DNA of 27,586 nt, from positions 1 to 27,586 of the forward strand of contig JAAMXY010001638.1 in the NCBI GenBank assembly GCA_019677205.1, written 5' to 3'. Shown here piece by piece: positions 18,647-27,586 of the stretch. The DNA comes from Pinguiococcus pyrenoidosus (Eukaryota > Sar > Pinguiophyceae > Pinguiochrysidales > Pinguiochrysidaceae). A program made the position numbers and the translations under genes. The notes under the pieces were generated by a model. That model ran no database searches. It was not told the origin of the DNA and saw nothing but the letters and a program-made list of their open reading frames with translations. Numbering within the stretch: position 1 is the first letter of the stretch; each line of letters opens with the position of its first letter.

Positions 18647-20583
18647 ATGCTGCCCTCTGTTCGACTCTTCTCGGTGGTCTGGTTGGTGCTGGGGGCGGAG
18701 TCGCTGCGGAACAAGGCTCAAAGCAACTGGCGCCGCAAGGCGCGTCTGCAGTCCAGCAGCGGCCGGTCGATCGAGGAGCGCTTAGATGCCTTGGAGAGGG
18801 AGAACGCGCTGCTCAGGAGCGAGATTGCGAGCATTAAGAAACTGAGCAGCTTCACTCTAGTTGCGCTGGGGGATCTGCACCTCGACCCCGAGAACATGGG
18901 CGGTCACCTCAGCGCCCGCGAGCAGATCGTGCAGGCGCTCGACTCCGATCAGGCCGTGGTCGTGAGCGTCGGGGACTTGGGCGACAAGCACGAGGGCATG
19001 AAGTACCCGGATGGCACCGTGGGACAAGCGGGATGCACCTCGTGCTTTCATCACGCTCGCGACTACCTGGAGGGCTTCGGGATGCCCTTCGAGGTGATCG
19101 CGGGCAACCACGACCTGGAGGCCATGACGGAGTTTCAGACGGACGAGGAGAACCTAGCCGCGTGGATGACGGCTTTCTCCAAGTCCGAACCGTACTTCCG
19201 CAGGGAAATTGCGCACAAGACGATCATCCTTGGCCTCAGCACAACGCGGTTCCGGGACGCGCCGCTGTCGTCCCATGAGGTGCACATCGACGACATACAG
19301 CTCGCCTGGTTCGAGAAGCAGCTCAGGGCCCACCCTGCAAGTGACGGGTGGAAGGTGCTGGTCTTCACTCACGCTCCCCCCATGGGCAGCGGAGTCCGTG
19401 CTTTGCAGCGAGTCCACATCAAGGTGCGCCTTCCTTCTGCGCAATGCGGAGACATCTTTGCTATCAAGGCTCCACGCCTCTTTTTTTTCTTCGCATAAAT
19501 TTTCTTTGCTGACCTCCGATTCCGTTTCTTCTTTTTGGTTGTTTAACGCCATATCTCGGGCGTGCTCGTATGCGGCGCCATTTCCCTCTGCATCGATCGA
19601 TGCCTTAGAACGGATGCGCATGGCTGAACCATACGAGCGACGTCAAGCGCAGGCGCATTTTTCTTCGACTTGTGCAGGAGCATTCGTGTGTCAAGGCGTG
19701 GTTTGCGGGGCACTTTCACCTCTCCCACGACTATCACGACTCGCTGGGTTGGGGACTGGGTTCCACGTCAGATCTGGGGGGTGCAGGGCAGAATGGAGAC
19801 TCAACGAAGCAGGGGCAAGAGAGATTGGAGTCGTTGTCTGCCGGTCAGCTGGGGTCGCAATGCCTCTTTGTGCAGCTGGGCGTCATCGGGGAGAGCAGCC
19901 AGAGGGATGGCATGCGGCAGACGCGGATCATCCGCGGAGACGACAAGAGCATGGAGCTGTGGACCGTCAACCACCACGAGGGCGGCCGCCTCCGACACGA
20001 CGCTACGCTATTCTACAGTGACATGGATGACAACGTGCCCCAACTGATTCGACATGCGATCGACGAAGAGATCCGGCCGGGCGGGAAGAAGTGGTTCTCC
20101 GCTCGAACGCCCCGCACCGACGATGGATGCTACCTGGAGATCGCGGATGAGCCGGACGTCCGCGTGCACGAGTTTGCCTCCGAGCCATCCGAAGGACTCG
20201 CGCCGAGTCCCACGCCCGCGGGCAGCCCCGAGAAGGTCTGCTGGTGGCACATGGCGGACGGCAAGGTACTGGGCGTTCACGACAACATGCTGATCGAGTA
20301 TGACAACGAGTGCCTGGCGCCCATCGGTGTGGTGGTGGAAGACCTGGGAAGTCAAGAGGTTGTCGTGGTTGGCGGCGGCGAGGCGGTGATTCTGGTGCAG
20401 CCGAACGCCGCCGGCTACTCGGTGCTGCATCCCAACGAGGACGGATCCTACTGGCGAAAGTTCCAGAAGAACAAACTGTATCGGACGCAGGCGAAGATGC
20501 GGGAGAGGCTGGCGAAGAACTGGTGGGACCTGCAGCAGGCGGAGGTGTCCTACAAGTTTGATGCCGAGGCCAAGGTGGATTGA
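18647..20583 (+). CDS. Calcineurin-like metallophosphoesterase with signal peptide and extra C-terminal domain
   Basis: Exons 18647-19423 and 19609-20583 give 583 residues. The binuclear metal site is complete: GDLH (75-78), GDLGD (109-113), GNHD (153-156), THAPP (241-245) and GHFH (293-296). The 185-nt intron sits between RVHIK and NGCAWLNHTS; splicing there restores the run NGCAWLNH to GHFHLSHDY found in plant and algal relatives. The N-terminus (LFSVVWLVLGAES, then LRNKAQSNWRRKARLQSSS) reads as a signal peptide followed by a basic Ser/Arg stretch, so secretion or plastid targeting is possible. A short coiled coil follows (IEERLDALERENALLRSEI). After the catalytic domain comes a domain of more than 200 residues with CWWHMADGKVLGVHD and a Lys/Arg-rich end (KFQKNKLYRTQAKMRERLAKNWW). 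The substrate is unknown. The first ATG is 18647; the frame opens 21 nt earlier only from GTG. Confidence 0.88.
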
Positions 20584-20735
20584 TTGAATGAACGAAAGGC
20601 ACCGATTGTCGAGTGCACATCTTCCCTATCGAGGGAACGCCGCACTTCTCCGCACGGACATCTCGGTGGGCAGCACCACCGCGCCCTTGGGCTCAATTCA
20701 CACCAAGCGTACTCACATGATTCGGGATATCGTCC

Positions 20736-22047
20736 TCAAGATATAGTGCAGTCCTTCCTCTGCTGCCGATTCTTGCTCGCGCTACCGGAGAGGCGGAAGG
20801 ACATGCCGTGTTCGCTCTGCCAGCTCCTCAATATCCTCAGCTTCTTCCCACTCTTCTTCGGAGTTCCGTCTTCGGCACCGAAGCCATCTCCCCCTTTGGT
20901 GTCCGGCCCTTTGCTGGACTTTGGCCACGCCCGTCCAACCATCGGCAGTGCCTTGGACTCGGACGCGCTGGAAAAATCCGACTTGCTCGTCAAGCCCTTG
21001 TGTCGCACGGGCGCCGGGAAGGTCGAGTCCGGCACGACGTCATCCACGTCCTGGGTCCGCCGCGACCTCTCCGAGGTCCTTCTCGCGAGGCTGCTGAGAT
21101 CGCTCTCGGTGTCCACCAGCTCGGCCTCCGGGCGGAAGAGCCCCTTGAGGGACACGTCGGCCTCGAGCGCGAGGTCGTACAGAACTTCCCGGTGGACATC
21201 CAGCAGGCCGCGGAGCTCCTTCTCGGAGGCCTTCCCGCTCTTGAAGGCTTGCTCCAACACGGGATACCGATCTGCTAATCTCTGCCTGTCCGCGTCGCTC
21301 TCTACGTGGTTTCCCAAAAACTCGATCACCCGCGCCAGCAGCTTGTCTTCATCGATGTGGACCGTGTAGAGCGGGTTGCCGCCGTCCTTTGGCTCGGCCG
21401 CCTCCACTGGCGTCGCTTGCTTGACGGTGCGCTCCGTGATGAAGAGGTCCAGATCCTCGACCAGGCTCACAAGCTTGGCGGGGTGCTGTCGGTAGACATC
21501 TCCAAAGGTGTCTCTGTCGAGGATCTGTCCGTCGGAGAAGTGCGCGCGCAGGAACTCCTTCTGCGAGGGCAGCGCCAGCTCCACCTGCTTCCTGGGCAGC
21601 TTGGCCGTCGCGTAGCTGCTGGGCGCGGCGCCCGGGAGCTGCTCGCGGCAGACGATGTCCCAGATGCGCTCCACCGTGAAGGCCAGCTTGTCCGCGACGC
21701 GGAGCGCGAGGTTCTCGTCCAGACTGACGCGCTCTCTTGGAGAGAGCAGGTCGCGCGGCACGCTCACCTTGCGCTGCAGGCGGCGCAGCTGCGTGGACGC
21801 GCACAGGCGGAACAGCCCGGGGAGGGCCGTGTCTTGTTGCGAAATGCTGTCCAAGGTCTTTCGGGGACGGACAGGCCGCCACCGAAGTTGCGGGGCTCCA
21901 CCCGCCACGGCGCTCCAACGCCGCTGCCGGCGTAGCGAGATCGAGGCCGGACCCTCGCGCCGAGCTCTGCGACGCGGAAAACCCGTGAGCGGCGCCTGCG
22001 AAGCCCGCGTTCCGCTCCGCAACTTTAGCGGAGCCCCAGCTCAAAAA
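20736..22047 (-). CDS. Hypothetical protein with C-terminal CaaX motif; 5' end unresolved
   Basis: The minus-strand frame is open from an in-frame TGA near 22048 to the TGA at 20736-20738, but has no usable ATG before its last 40 codons, so the true start must lie in an upstream exon I could not place. About 330 residues from TLDSISQQDT onward look like real protein: helical, acidic/basic balanced (LRVADKLAFTVERIWDIVC, FGDVYRQHPAKLVSLVEDLDLF, YTVHIDEDKLLARVIEFLGNH, ELRGLLDVHREVLYDLALEADVSLKGLF). A disordered Ser/Lys-rich tail follows and ends in KNRQQRKDCTIS. CTIS fits a CaaX prenylation box (X = Ser suggests farnesyl), with basic residues before it. The region before about 21880 is Arg-rich in all frames and may be intron or leader. 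No family is recognised. It converges on the phosphoesterase gene with 152 bp between them. Confidence 0.6.
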
Positions 22048-24323
22048 GCACAACCTGGGCGGGACGGAGCGCGAGAGGCAAGTTCGCGTAGCCCAAAGCT
22101 CCCAAGCGGGCTTTCCGGAAGGCCCACTGAGAGGGCTGGGCGCGGAAACGCCACAGGAAACTCCAAGGCTAGGCCGGGCGTGTACGGGGCGAGTAATGAT
22201 GGGGGAAACGGCGGTTCGCGGGTGCAAAGCTGTGGATTGGATGGAGTTGGGCAGCGCTTGTCGCAAGGTCTAACGGCAAAACGGGAACCTTCGCAATGTT
22301 ATGCAAGATAAGAAGCACTGCCTGACAACGCGAATGCTAATCATGCCAATCAGGGAAGCGATACTGGTTATGATTGGCTGAGAGGACTGTCAAGCTGGCA
22401 ACCGGCGTCGGACGGGAGACCGGAGCAACGTACTGGTCTCCGTGCCTCGGCGCTAGAGACCGTCGAACTTGCGGGAAAAAAAAAAAAAAAGCTGTGGTAA
22501 ACATCAGATATCAGCGTTCTGGGCGCTAGCTAGAGAGAGGACTTTCGTCAATGGCGCAGTTGCTTCGCTCGCTCAGAGCATCCTCGTCTCCATTTTCGTA
22601 GGCAGCAGCGAAGACGTGCGTGCGTCAAGTCAACCCGCACGCACACACAGCCACCCACCGCCCCTCGCTGCCTCACCCGCGTGCTGTGGTAGCTGTGCGG
22701 CCCGCCGGCTGACTGCCTGGCGCGCGCGCGCGCATCATGCATGATCATGATGGCTCTGCGCCTGCGGCCTGCCTGGCCGGGACTGCTACCGCCGGGCCCG
22801 CCCCTGCCTGGCTGCCTGCTTCTTCCAGCCACCAGGCAGTCCAGGAAGGGCGTGGAGCGACTGCGTGGTAACCAAATGAAGTGTCCTTACGAAGATGCAC
22901 GAGCGAATTCCCTGCATCAACCTCGCTCCCTTGTGTGGCGAACGAGCGCCGGAAGACCAAGACCATCACGACAAGCAACAAAAACTCTGTCCGGTGATCT
23001 CTGTCTGCGGGACGAGGCGCCGAGCTGCGAACCTCAACCTTCCGCACGAACATCAACAAAGGTAGGGATTCGGAAGTCGCAACTTCTAGCCGCATCGAAG
23101 CACATCAGAACCGAATGGGCCAATCCGGAAAGGGGACCTCGCAAGTTCACAACCGTGGAAGCTGGCGCGCACCAATCCTTGGCGTGTGAAAGATATGCGC
23201 GGTGAGTTTGGCAGTCCTATGGCCGCCAAAGGGCAACATGACAAGGACCAACGCACGCGTCGCGCTTTCCGAATCGTTTCGCTCCCCGTTGCTGGCGCGT
23301 CCCACAGCGGCGGCGGGACGAGGTTCCCATTTGAAGCGCCGGAATGATTGGCCACCAGCGCAGCGCTTGGTTACACGCATGGCGTACCTTCCCCGGCGCC
23401 TTATCCACGCGTGCCACAGGTCCGCGAACGCCCGGCTGGACCAATCAGCGACACCTACTGGCCCGCGGGGATCGTCCCGTCCTCGATTGGCTCGCTCCGG
23501 ATGATTCATTTGAATCATTGGCGTATTTTTTTGCTCACGCTAAAGATCCGCCAACGTTGCTCCAAATTTCCGAGCCTTGCGGTCCCCGTAGCAGGCCTGC
23601 GTAAGGGTTTCGGGCATACGATAGCATGCAGTGTCTGTCCTGATTCCGTCCACGTCCGCAGCGAGGTCGGGGAGCAAGGGCATTGCAGGCGGGGTGAATG
23701 ACGAGTTCCAGACCACGGCGCACTGGTAGACCCGACATCTGACGGTGCCTTTGACGACTTTTGGTCCACCGTTTCCGGCCTCGTTCCGTCTCGGGGCCCT
23801 CACGAAGAAGAAGAAGAGAGTAGCGGCGAAAGCGAGATCCGAAGCCGCGGCGCGCGTGAAGGATTCGCCGGGTTTGAACTGCCTCGCTCGACAGCTTCCA
23901 AGGCCTCCCCTCGCGCCACCCAGCTCGCGCCGCGCACTTGCGACCCCGGGGCCCTCGTGAGCCCTCTCCCGCCTTCGGCGAGAGAGCGCGTCACCGACCT
24001 CCGGCGGGTGGCGAAAGGGGCGGCGCAGAGCCTTCGAGCCCAGCGTTCGCCGGCTTCGTCCGACATCGGCCTGGGGCGCCCCTTGGCGCGCTCCGCGCTC
24101 CTGCTACCGCCGACAGAAACCGCGCAGACGGTCTCAGTGATCGCTTGGCGTGCCGACGATCCGGTGGCCGCCGCAAGCGCAGCTCAGCGCTCGGAGCCCG
24201 CGGTGGGGCGAAGGCCCCACGAAATTCGGACGAGGGCGGCGACGTACGAAGCCTTTGGATCCTTGCAGCTTCACCCCCGGGCTCTCGGGCGCCTCGCGAC
24301 TGCTTCGCGAGCGAGTGGAGCCG
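22048..24323. promoter_or_regulatory. Long upstream region with CCAAT boxes, between CaaX-protein gene and receiver-like gene
   Basis: About 2.3 kb between divergent genes. CCAAT/ATTGG sites form two groups: 22235, 22346 and 22372 (towards the minus gene), and 23120, 23172, 23346, 23441, 23485 and 23517 (800-1200 bp before the plus-strand ATG). Almost all are GATTGG/CCAATC. An A15 run lies at 22476-22490, and a CG run abuts short palindromes at 22721-22749. The missing first exon of the minus gene probably lies here. Open frames at 22741-23205 and 23938-24486 have no recognisable content and probably are not genes; the last few hundred bases are likely 5' leader. Confidence 0.45.
22721..22752. 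repeat. Alternating CG run abutting short palindromes
   Basis: Six CG dinucleotides (22721-22732) run into ATCATGCATGAT (22734-22745) and CATGATCATG (22740-22749), both perfect palindromes that overlap. Alternating CG favours Z-DNA; a biological role is not shown. Confidence 0.6.
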
Positions 24324-27300
24324 ATGTCTGAGGACTCGCCGGCCGCGCAGAACTACTTTGCGGGCTCTGGGAATGGCTGGGTCGGATGGTTCCCCGAAAG
24401 CTGGCGCAAGAGCGGCTTGGCCAGCGGCGGCGGCCGAAAGCTCGTGCTCGTCGTCTCATCCACCTACACCGAGTGCTCCAAACTGATGCAGCACCTGGCA
24501 GTGGTCCAGGGAAGGCTGCAAAAGACCGACACCTCCGGCGTGAACATTGGCTTCCTCGGATGCGAGACGGTCGACAACGCCAAGAGGTACGTGAAGCCTA
24601 CTTGAACGGAAGGTGCGCGCGGCATCCACGCGAACTGATCTCCACCTATCCCTCCCCGGCAGCCTTGCGAAGTCCCTTGCGATGAGGAACATCTTCATCA
24701 GCCTCATTCTCATTGACCTCAACACGAAAGTTGGTTCCGACCTTGCCGGCTGGATCAAGCGGGAGGTCGCCGGTCCCAGCACGGTGCTGAAGAAAGACGT
24801 TTCGATCGTGCTGGTCACCAGCGCCGACGGTAGGTTGAAGAAGATTGGAGCCGTGCTGTGCTGCCTCGCCACTAACCTATGTCGTCCGCGGAACGCAGAT
24901 TGGCGAGCCGGCGGCGAACCGACGCACCTGTTTTGCGCAGCGTTCACGCGGCCCCTGTCGTTCCAGAACATGATCCGCATCCTGACCAGATGGGAGCTCT
25001 CGGGACAGTCCCAGGAAGAAGCAGCAAGGAAGGAAGCAGAGAAAAGTGACCTGATGGCGAACAAGGGACTCGCCGTCGCCGCTCCTCCCACCGCCTCGGG
25101 AGAGTTCACGAGCAACGGGACGGACGACCAACGTTTGCGAGGGCAACGGCAGAGTCCTGCAGCGCAATTTCAGGAGGCATCCGCGAAGCGTGCTTTGCAG
25201 CCTCAGCCTTCGCAGGGGAGCGCTCGACTCTCGGGGCAGGAGCCGCAGCAGCCGCTGCGAAGGGAAAGCACGGTCACACCGCTGCAGGAGCTGCCACAGA
25301 GTCTGTCAATCGATCTCCCGCCAGCAGTGCAGATGATACGCAATCAAGGGGCGAATGTGCGAGGGATGTATCCCAACCTTCAGCTCCAGCAGCAACGACG
25401 TCGGAGGCTCTCGGCGCAGCAAAGTGCGGCATCATCGTCGCACTCTGCGGGGCAAGTTGCTGCAATGCAGGCGGCTGCCGCCCGGGCGAAAGCGACCTTC
25501 CAGAACGTCCATTCGGTGCCCAGCAGCGGAAATGGTGGTGGGCAAGGGACAGCGCCTACCGACAAGCCGCAGTCGCAGTCGCAGTCGCAGTCGCAGTCGC
25601 AGTCGCAGCCGCAGCCGCAGTCGCAGCCGCAGCCGCAGCCGCAGCCGCAGCCGCAGATTCCCAACGCGGTACCGAAGCTAGGCGAGGCTGCTGCAGGAGG
25701 CCTTGCCGACATCGGCGAGTACCTGAGCCACAAGAACAAGATAGAGGCCCTCCTGCTGAAGCACCGACAGGCCCTTGCAGAGGCGGAAGGGCGATTAAAG
25801 CAAATGCAAAGCAGCGGCAATGCCCCCGGGTTCCCCGTTGGCAATGCCGCGGTTCCACAGGGGCAACCGAGCGATCCTTTGACAGCGGCGAGATTGGAGA
25901 TCCACCGCAAGAAGGAGCAGCTGAGCCAACTGGAGTGGTACAAGCAGAATGTGGAGGACGAGATGAGTACACTGCAGACAGTGGGACAGCCTCTGCCAGG
26001 TGCCGCCGCTGGCGCTGCCACTGGGGTGGCGTTTCCTCAGGACCCGCGAGCGCAGGGCCCTGGCTTGCAGTTGGCTGGCAATGCGATGGGAATGGGGAAC
26101 GCAGGTGTGCTGAATCTGCCCTTTCCCCAGTTTGCGCCTCGGAAGCCTACTTACAACGCTGGGAGAATGGCCTCTGCAAACCCGGTGGTCTCGGGACCAA
26201 TGACCACTACCATCGGCGGATACGACGCATCTGGACGATCTGCTGCTCCGTCGCAGTTTCAAATGAATCCTGGCATGTACAATTCTCAGTCGGCAGGGCC
26301 GCAAGCGCTAGCGATGAACCAAGGAAGCCCGAGCGCCGGGATGCTGAGCTATCCTGCTGCGTCCGCCCTGCAGGCTCCAATTCCCGGTCAGGGGTATGGT
26401 ACGCCTCCCGTGGGCACTGTGGATCAGCGTGCGGCGCAAGGCCCCGCATCCTTCCAGCCGCAGCAGCCGCAGCGACAGCAACCGCAACAACAGCGGCAGC
26501 AGCAACAGCAGCAGCACCAGCGGCAGCAGCAACAGTTGCAGCAACAGCACCAGCAGCAGCAGCAACAGTTGCAGCAACAGCAGCAACAGCAGCAGCAACA
26601 GTTGCAGCAACAGCAACAGCAGCAAAACGTTCTGATGGAGCAACGGCACAGCGGGCAGAAGCCGTTTCACTCCTTCAAGCCGGGGTCCGGTACGGATAGC
26701 AAGGCATTTTCGCGCCGGTCCTCGGACGCACGACAAGGCCATTTGGGGGGCTATGATACGCAAGAAGGCGTTCAAGACCTGAAACGTGGGCAGAATACAG
26801 GCGCTCAGGCCGCGAAAGCTGAAGCTCTGGGAAGCACTCCTGCCCCAAGCACTCCGAGGAAGCGATCCAAGAGCAATGGTGTGTCAAGGGCAAATGATCG
26901 ATTCAGCTTGGGGAGCTTCGACGACTCTCAGGTTGGTCGTCGCCGCTGCGGCTCGCGAGCAGCAGAGTCGCGATCTTCTGCGATGGGGTCGCGGACGTCC
27001 AGCATGTCGAGCTTGACCGCCTTGGCGAGGGAGCCTGGGCAAGACATCGGTTTTGGAATGGCACCCGGAATGGATTTTGACGAGATTGGGATGCCAATTG
27101 GCTGCCCCTCGCCTCTGCGATTGCGCGGCCAATTCGAGACGAGCAGCAATCGTGGGGATGACGACCAGGGATCGATTGGGTCCGCGGCGCCTTATCTTTT
27201 CTCTGCCCTTGGCCAGTCCCCTTCGCTCGACTCGCTGGACGGCATGGACTTCTGGGGTGATGTCGCCAGCATCCCAAGTCCCGGACCATTTGACTTGAGC

Positions 27301-27561
27301 GGAGCGCTGTCCGATGCGAGCGCTTCGGGACTTCAAGCGAAACGGCAGCTGTCCGATGCGGACCGGGGCCTGAAGAGCGAAACAGAATCGCTGGCCGACC
27401 GACTTGCCCAGCACGGTGGAAGCTCCACAAACGAGCCTTACCAAATCGGGCGCTCCTTGCCCGCGTCATTAAAATCCGAGTCTGCTTTTTCGCAAGGCGA
27501 CACAGGGGACGCGCCCCCACGTACGTCGCGACGAAGTCGAAAGCGCAAGAAGAAGGGATGA
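24324..27561 (+). CDS. Q-rich nuclear-type protein with degenerate phospho-receiver-like N-terminal domain
   Basis: Exons 24324-24586, 24663-24829 and 24899-27561 give 1030 residues. Residues about 38-175 follow the order of a response-regulator receiver fold: strand KLVLVVSSTYTE, strand NIFISLILIDLNT with D106 at the phospho-acceptor place, strand VSIVLVTSAD (T140/S141), and THLFCAAFTRPLSFQNMIRIL with R161 where receivers have the conserved Lys. The acidic pair after strand 1 is missing (SS), so it is probably a pseudo-receiver. The remainder is low complexity: a QS/QP repeat (25567-25656), a coiled coil near KNKIEALLLKHRQALAEAEG, a long polyQ tract (26455-26629), Ser-rich stretches, and a basic C-terminus RRSRKRKKKG that could be a nuclear signal. 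Overall this suggests a transcription regulator or scaffold. Intron 2 is 69 nt and stop-free in frame. The receiver assignment is by pattern only. Confidence 0.72.
25567..25656 (+). repeat. Hexanucleotide repeat (CAGTCG/CAGCCG) coding QS/QP
   Basis: About fifteen hexamer units within the receiver-like gene encode alternating Gln and Ser/Pro. TCG dominates the first half and CCG the second, so the tract has diverged from a slippage origin. Confidence 0.95.
26455..26629 (+). repeat. CAG/CAA polyglutamine tract
   Basis: Mixed CAG and CAA codons with scattered Pro, Arg, His and Leu encode a Gln-rich segment of about 58 residues in the receiver-like protein. The mixed codons should limit slippage. 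A larger unit with the dipeptide Leu-Gln recurs several times (CAACAGTTGCAGCAACAG). Confidence 0.95.
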
Positions 27562-27571
27562 TCTAGGGGAA

Positions 27572-27586
27572 GTGTGTGTGTGTGTG
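27572..27586. repeat. (GT)n microsatellite at window edge
   Basis: At least seven GT units start 11 bases after the stop codon of the receiver-like gene and continue to the edge, so the full length is unknown. Confidence 0.85.

Noticed and set aside
21349-22266. 305-codon minus-strand frame overlapping the CaaX-protein gene
   Set aside because: It starts at TTG, is Pro/Arg/Ala-rich, and in its second half is an out-of-frame shadow of the ordered protein. Its first half may overlap a real leader or intron.
22741-23205. Possible small genes in the 22.3-24.3 kb spacer
   Set aside because: Frames on both strands are short, with no motif, no convincing start context and heavy low-complexity sequence.
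25355-25681. Frame encoding an RS-dipeptide run (SR-protein-like)
   Set aside because: It is the second reading frame of the CAGTCG/CAGCCG repeat. The Q-rich frame is the one continuous with the rest of the gene.
1-27586. tRNA, rRNA, CRISPR and transposon signatures
   Set aside because: By eye I found no tRNA arm pair, no rRNA-like segment, no spaced direct repeats and no transposase, integrase or reverse-transcriptase motif. A covariance-model search would be needed to exclude small RNAs.

Overview
The window is nuclear DNA of a eukaryotic microbe, most likely an alga with a complex plastid of red-algal origin. It has GT-AG introns of 57-185 nt, genes on both strands without operons, eukaryote-only proteins (AP-3 delta, FIP1), and at least two proteins that open with a signal peptide followed by Ser-Phe and a basic Ser/Arg-rich stretch, the bipartite plastid presequence of stramenopiles, haptophytes and cryptophytes. 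I cannot name the species. One assembly gap (N at 15130-15218) lies inside a gene. I see no mobile element, CRISPR array, rRNA or tRNA.

Layout, left to right. AP-3 delta adaptin (minus, runs off the left edge) shares a divergent promoter with an ABC1/AarF-type kinase (plus). The kinase converges on an eight-exon plastid-type aldo/keto reductase (minus). That reductase is divergent from a small TPR-like protein (plus). Next, in tandem on plus, come a FIP1-like pre-mRNA 3'-end processing factor and a nuclear-looking protein with a GPW domain. This pair is separated by 1.66 kb without a convincing gene but very rich in CCAAT boxes. An ATPase-less FtsH/M41-like membrane protease (minus, with the gap) and a 605-residue protist-type conserved protein (minus) follow. 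That protein is divergent from a calcineurin-like metallophosphoesterase (plus), which converges on an unrecognised protein ending in a CaaX box (minus, start not found). A second CCAAT-rich upstream region of about 2.3 kb leads to a large Q-rich protein with a degenerate phospho-receiver-like domain (plus), complete at the right edge.

Genes were rebuilt exon by exon: 19 introns were placed where splicing restores family motifs in frame. The genes do not form one pathway. Themes are plastid housekeeping (ABC1 kinase, reductase, M41-like protease, perhaps the phosphoesterase), vesicle traffic (AP-3) and gene expression (FIP1, GPW protein, receiver/Q-rich protein).

The most unusual signals are the dense CCAAT/ATTGG clusters upstream of some genes only, a 5' splice-site pattern (GTACGT or GTRAGC, never GTRAGT), the pseudo-receiver/polyQ protein, and the lineage-restricted families.
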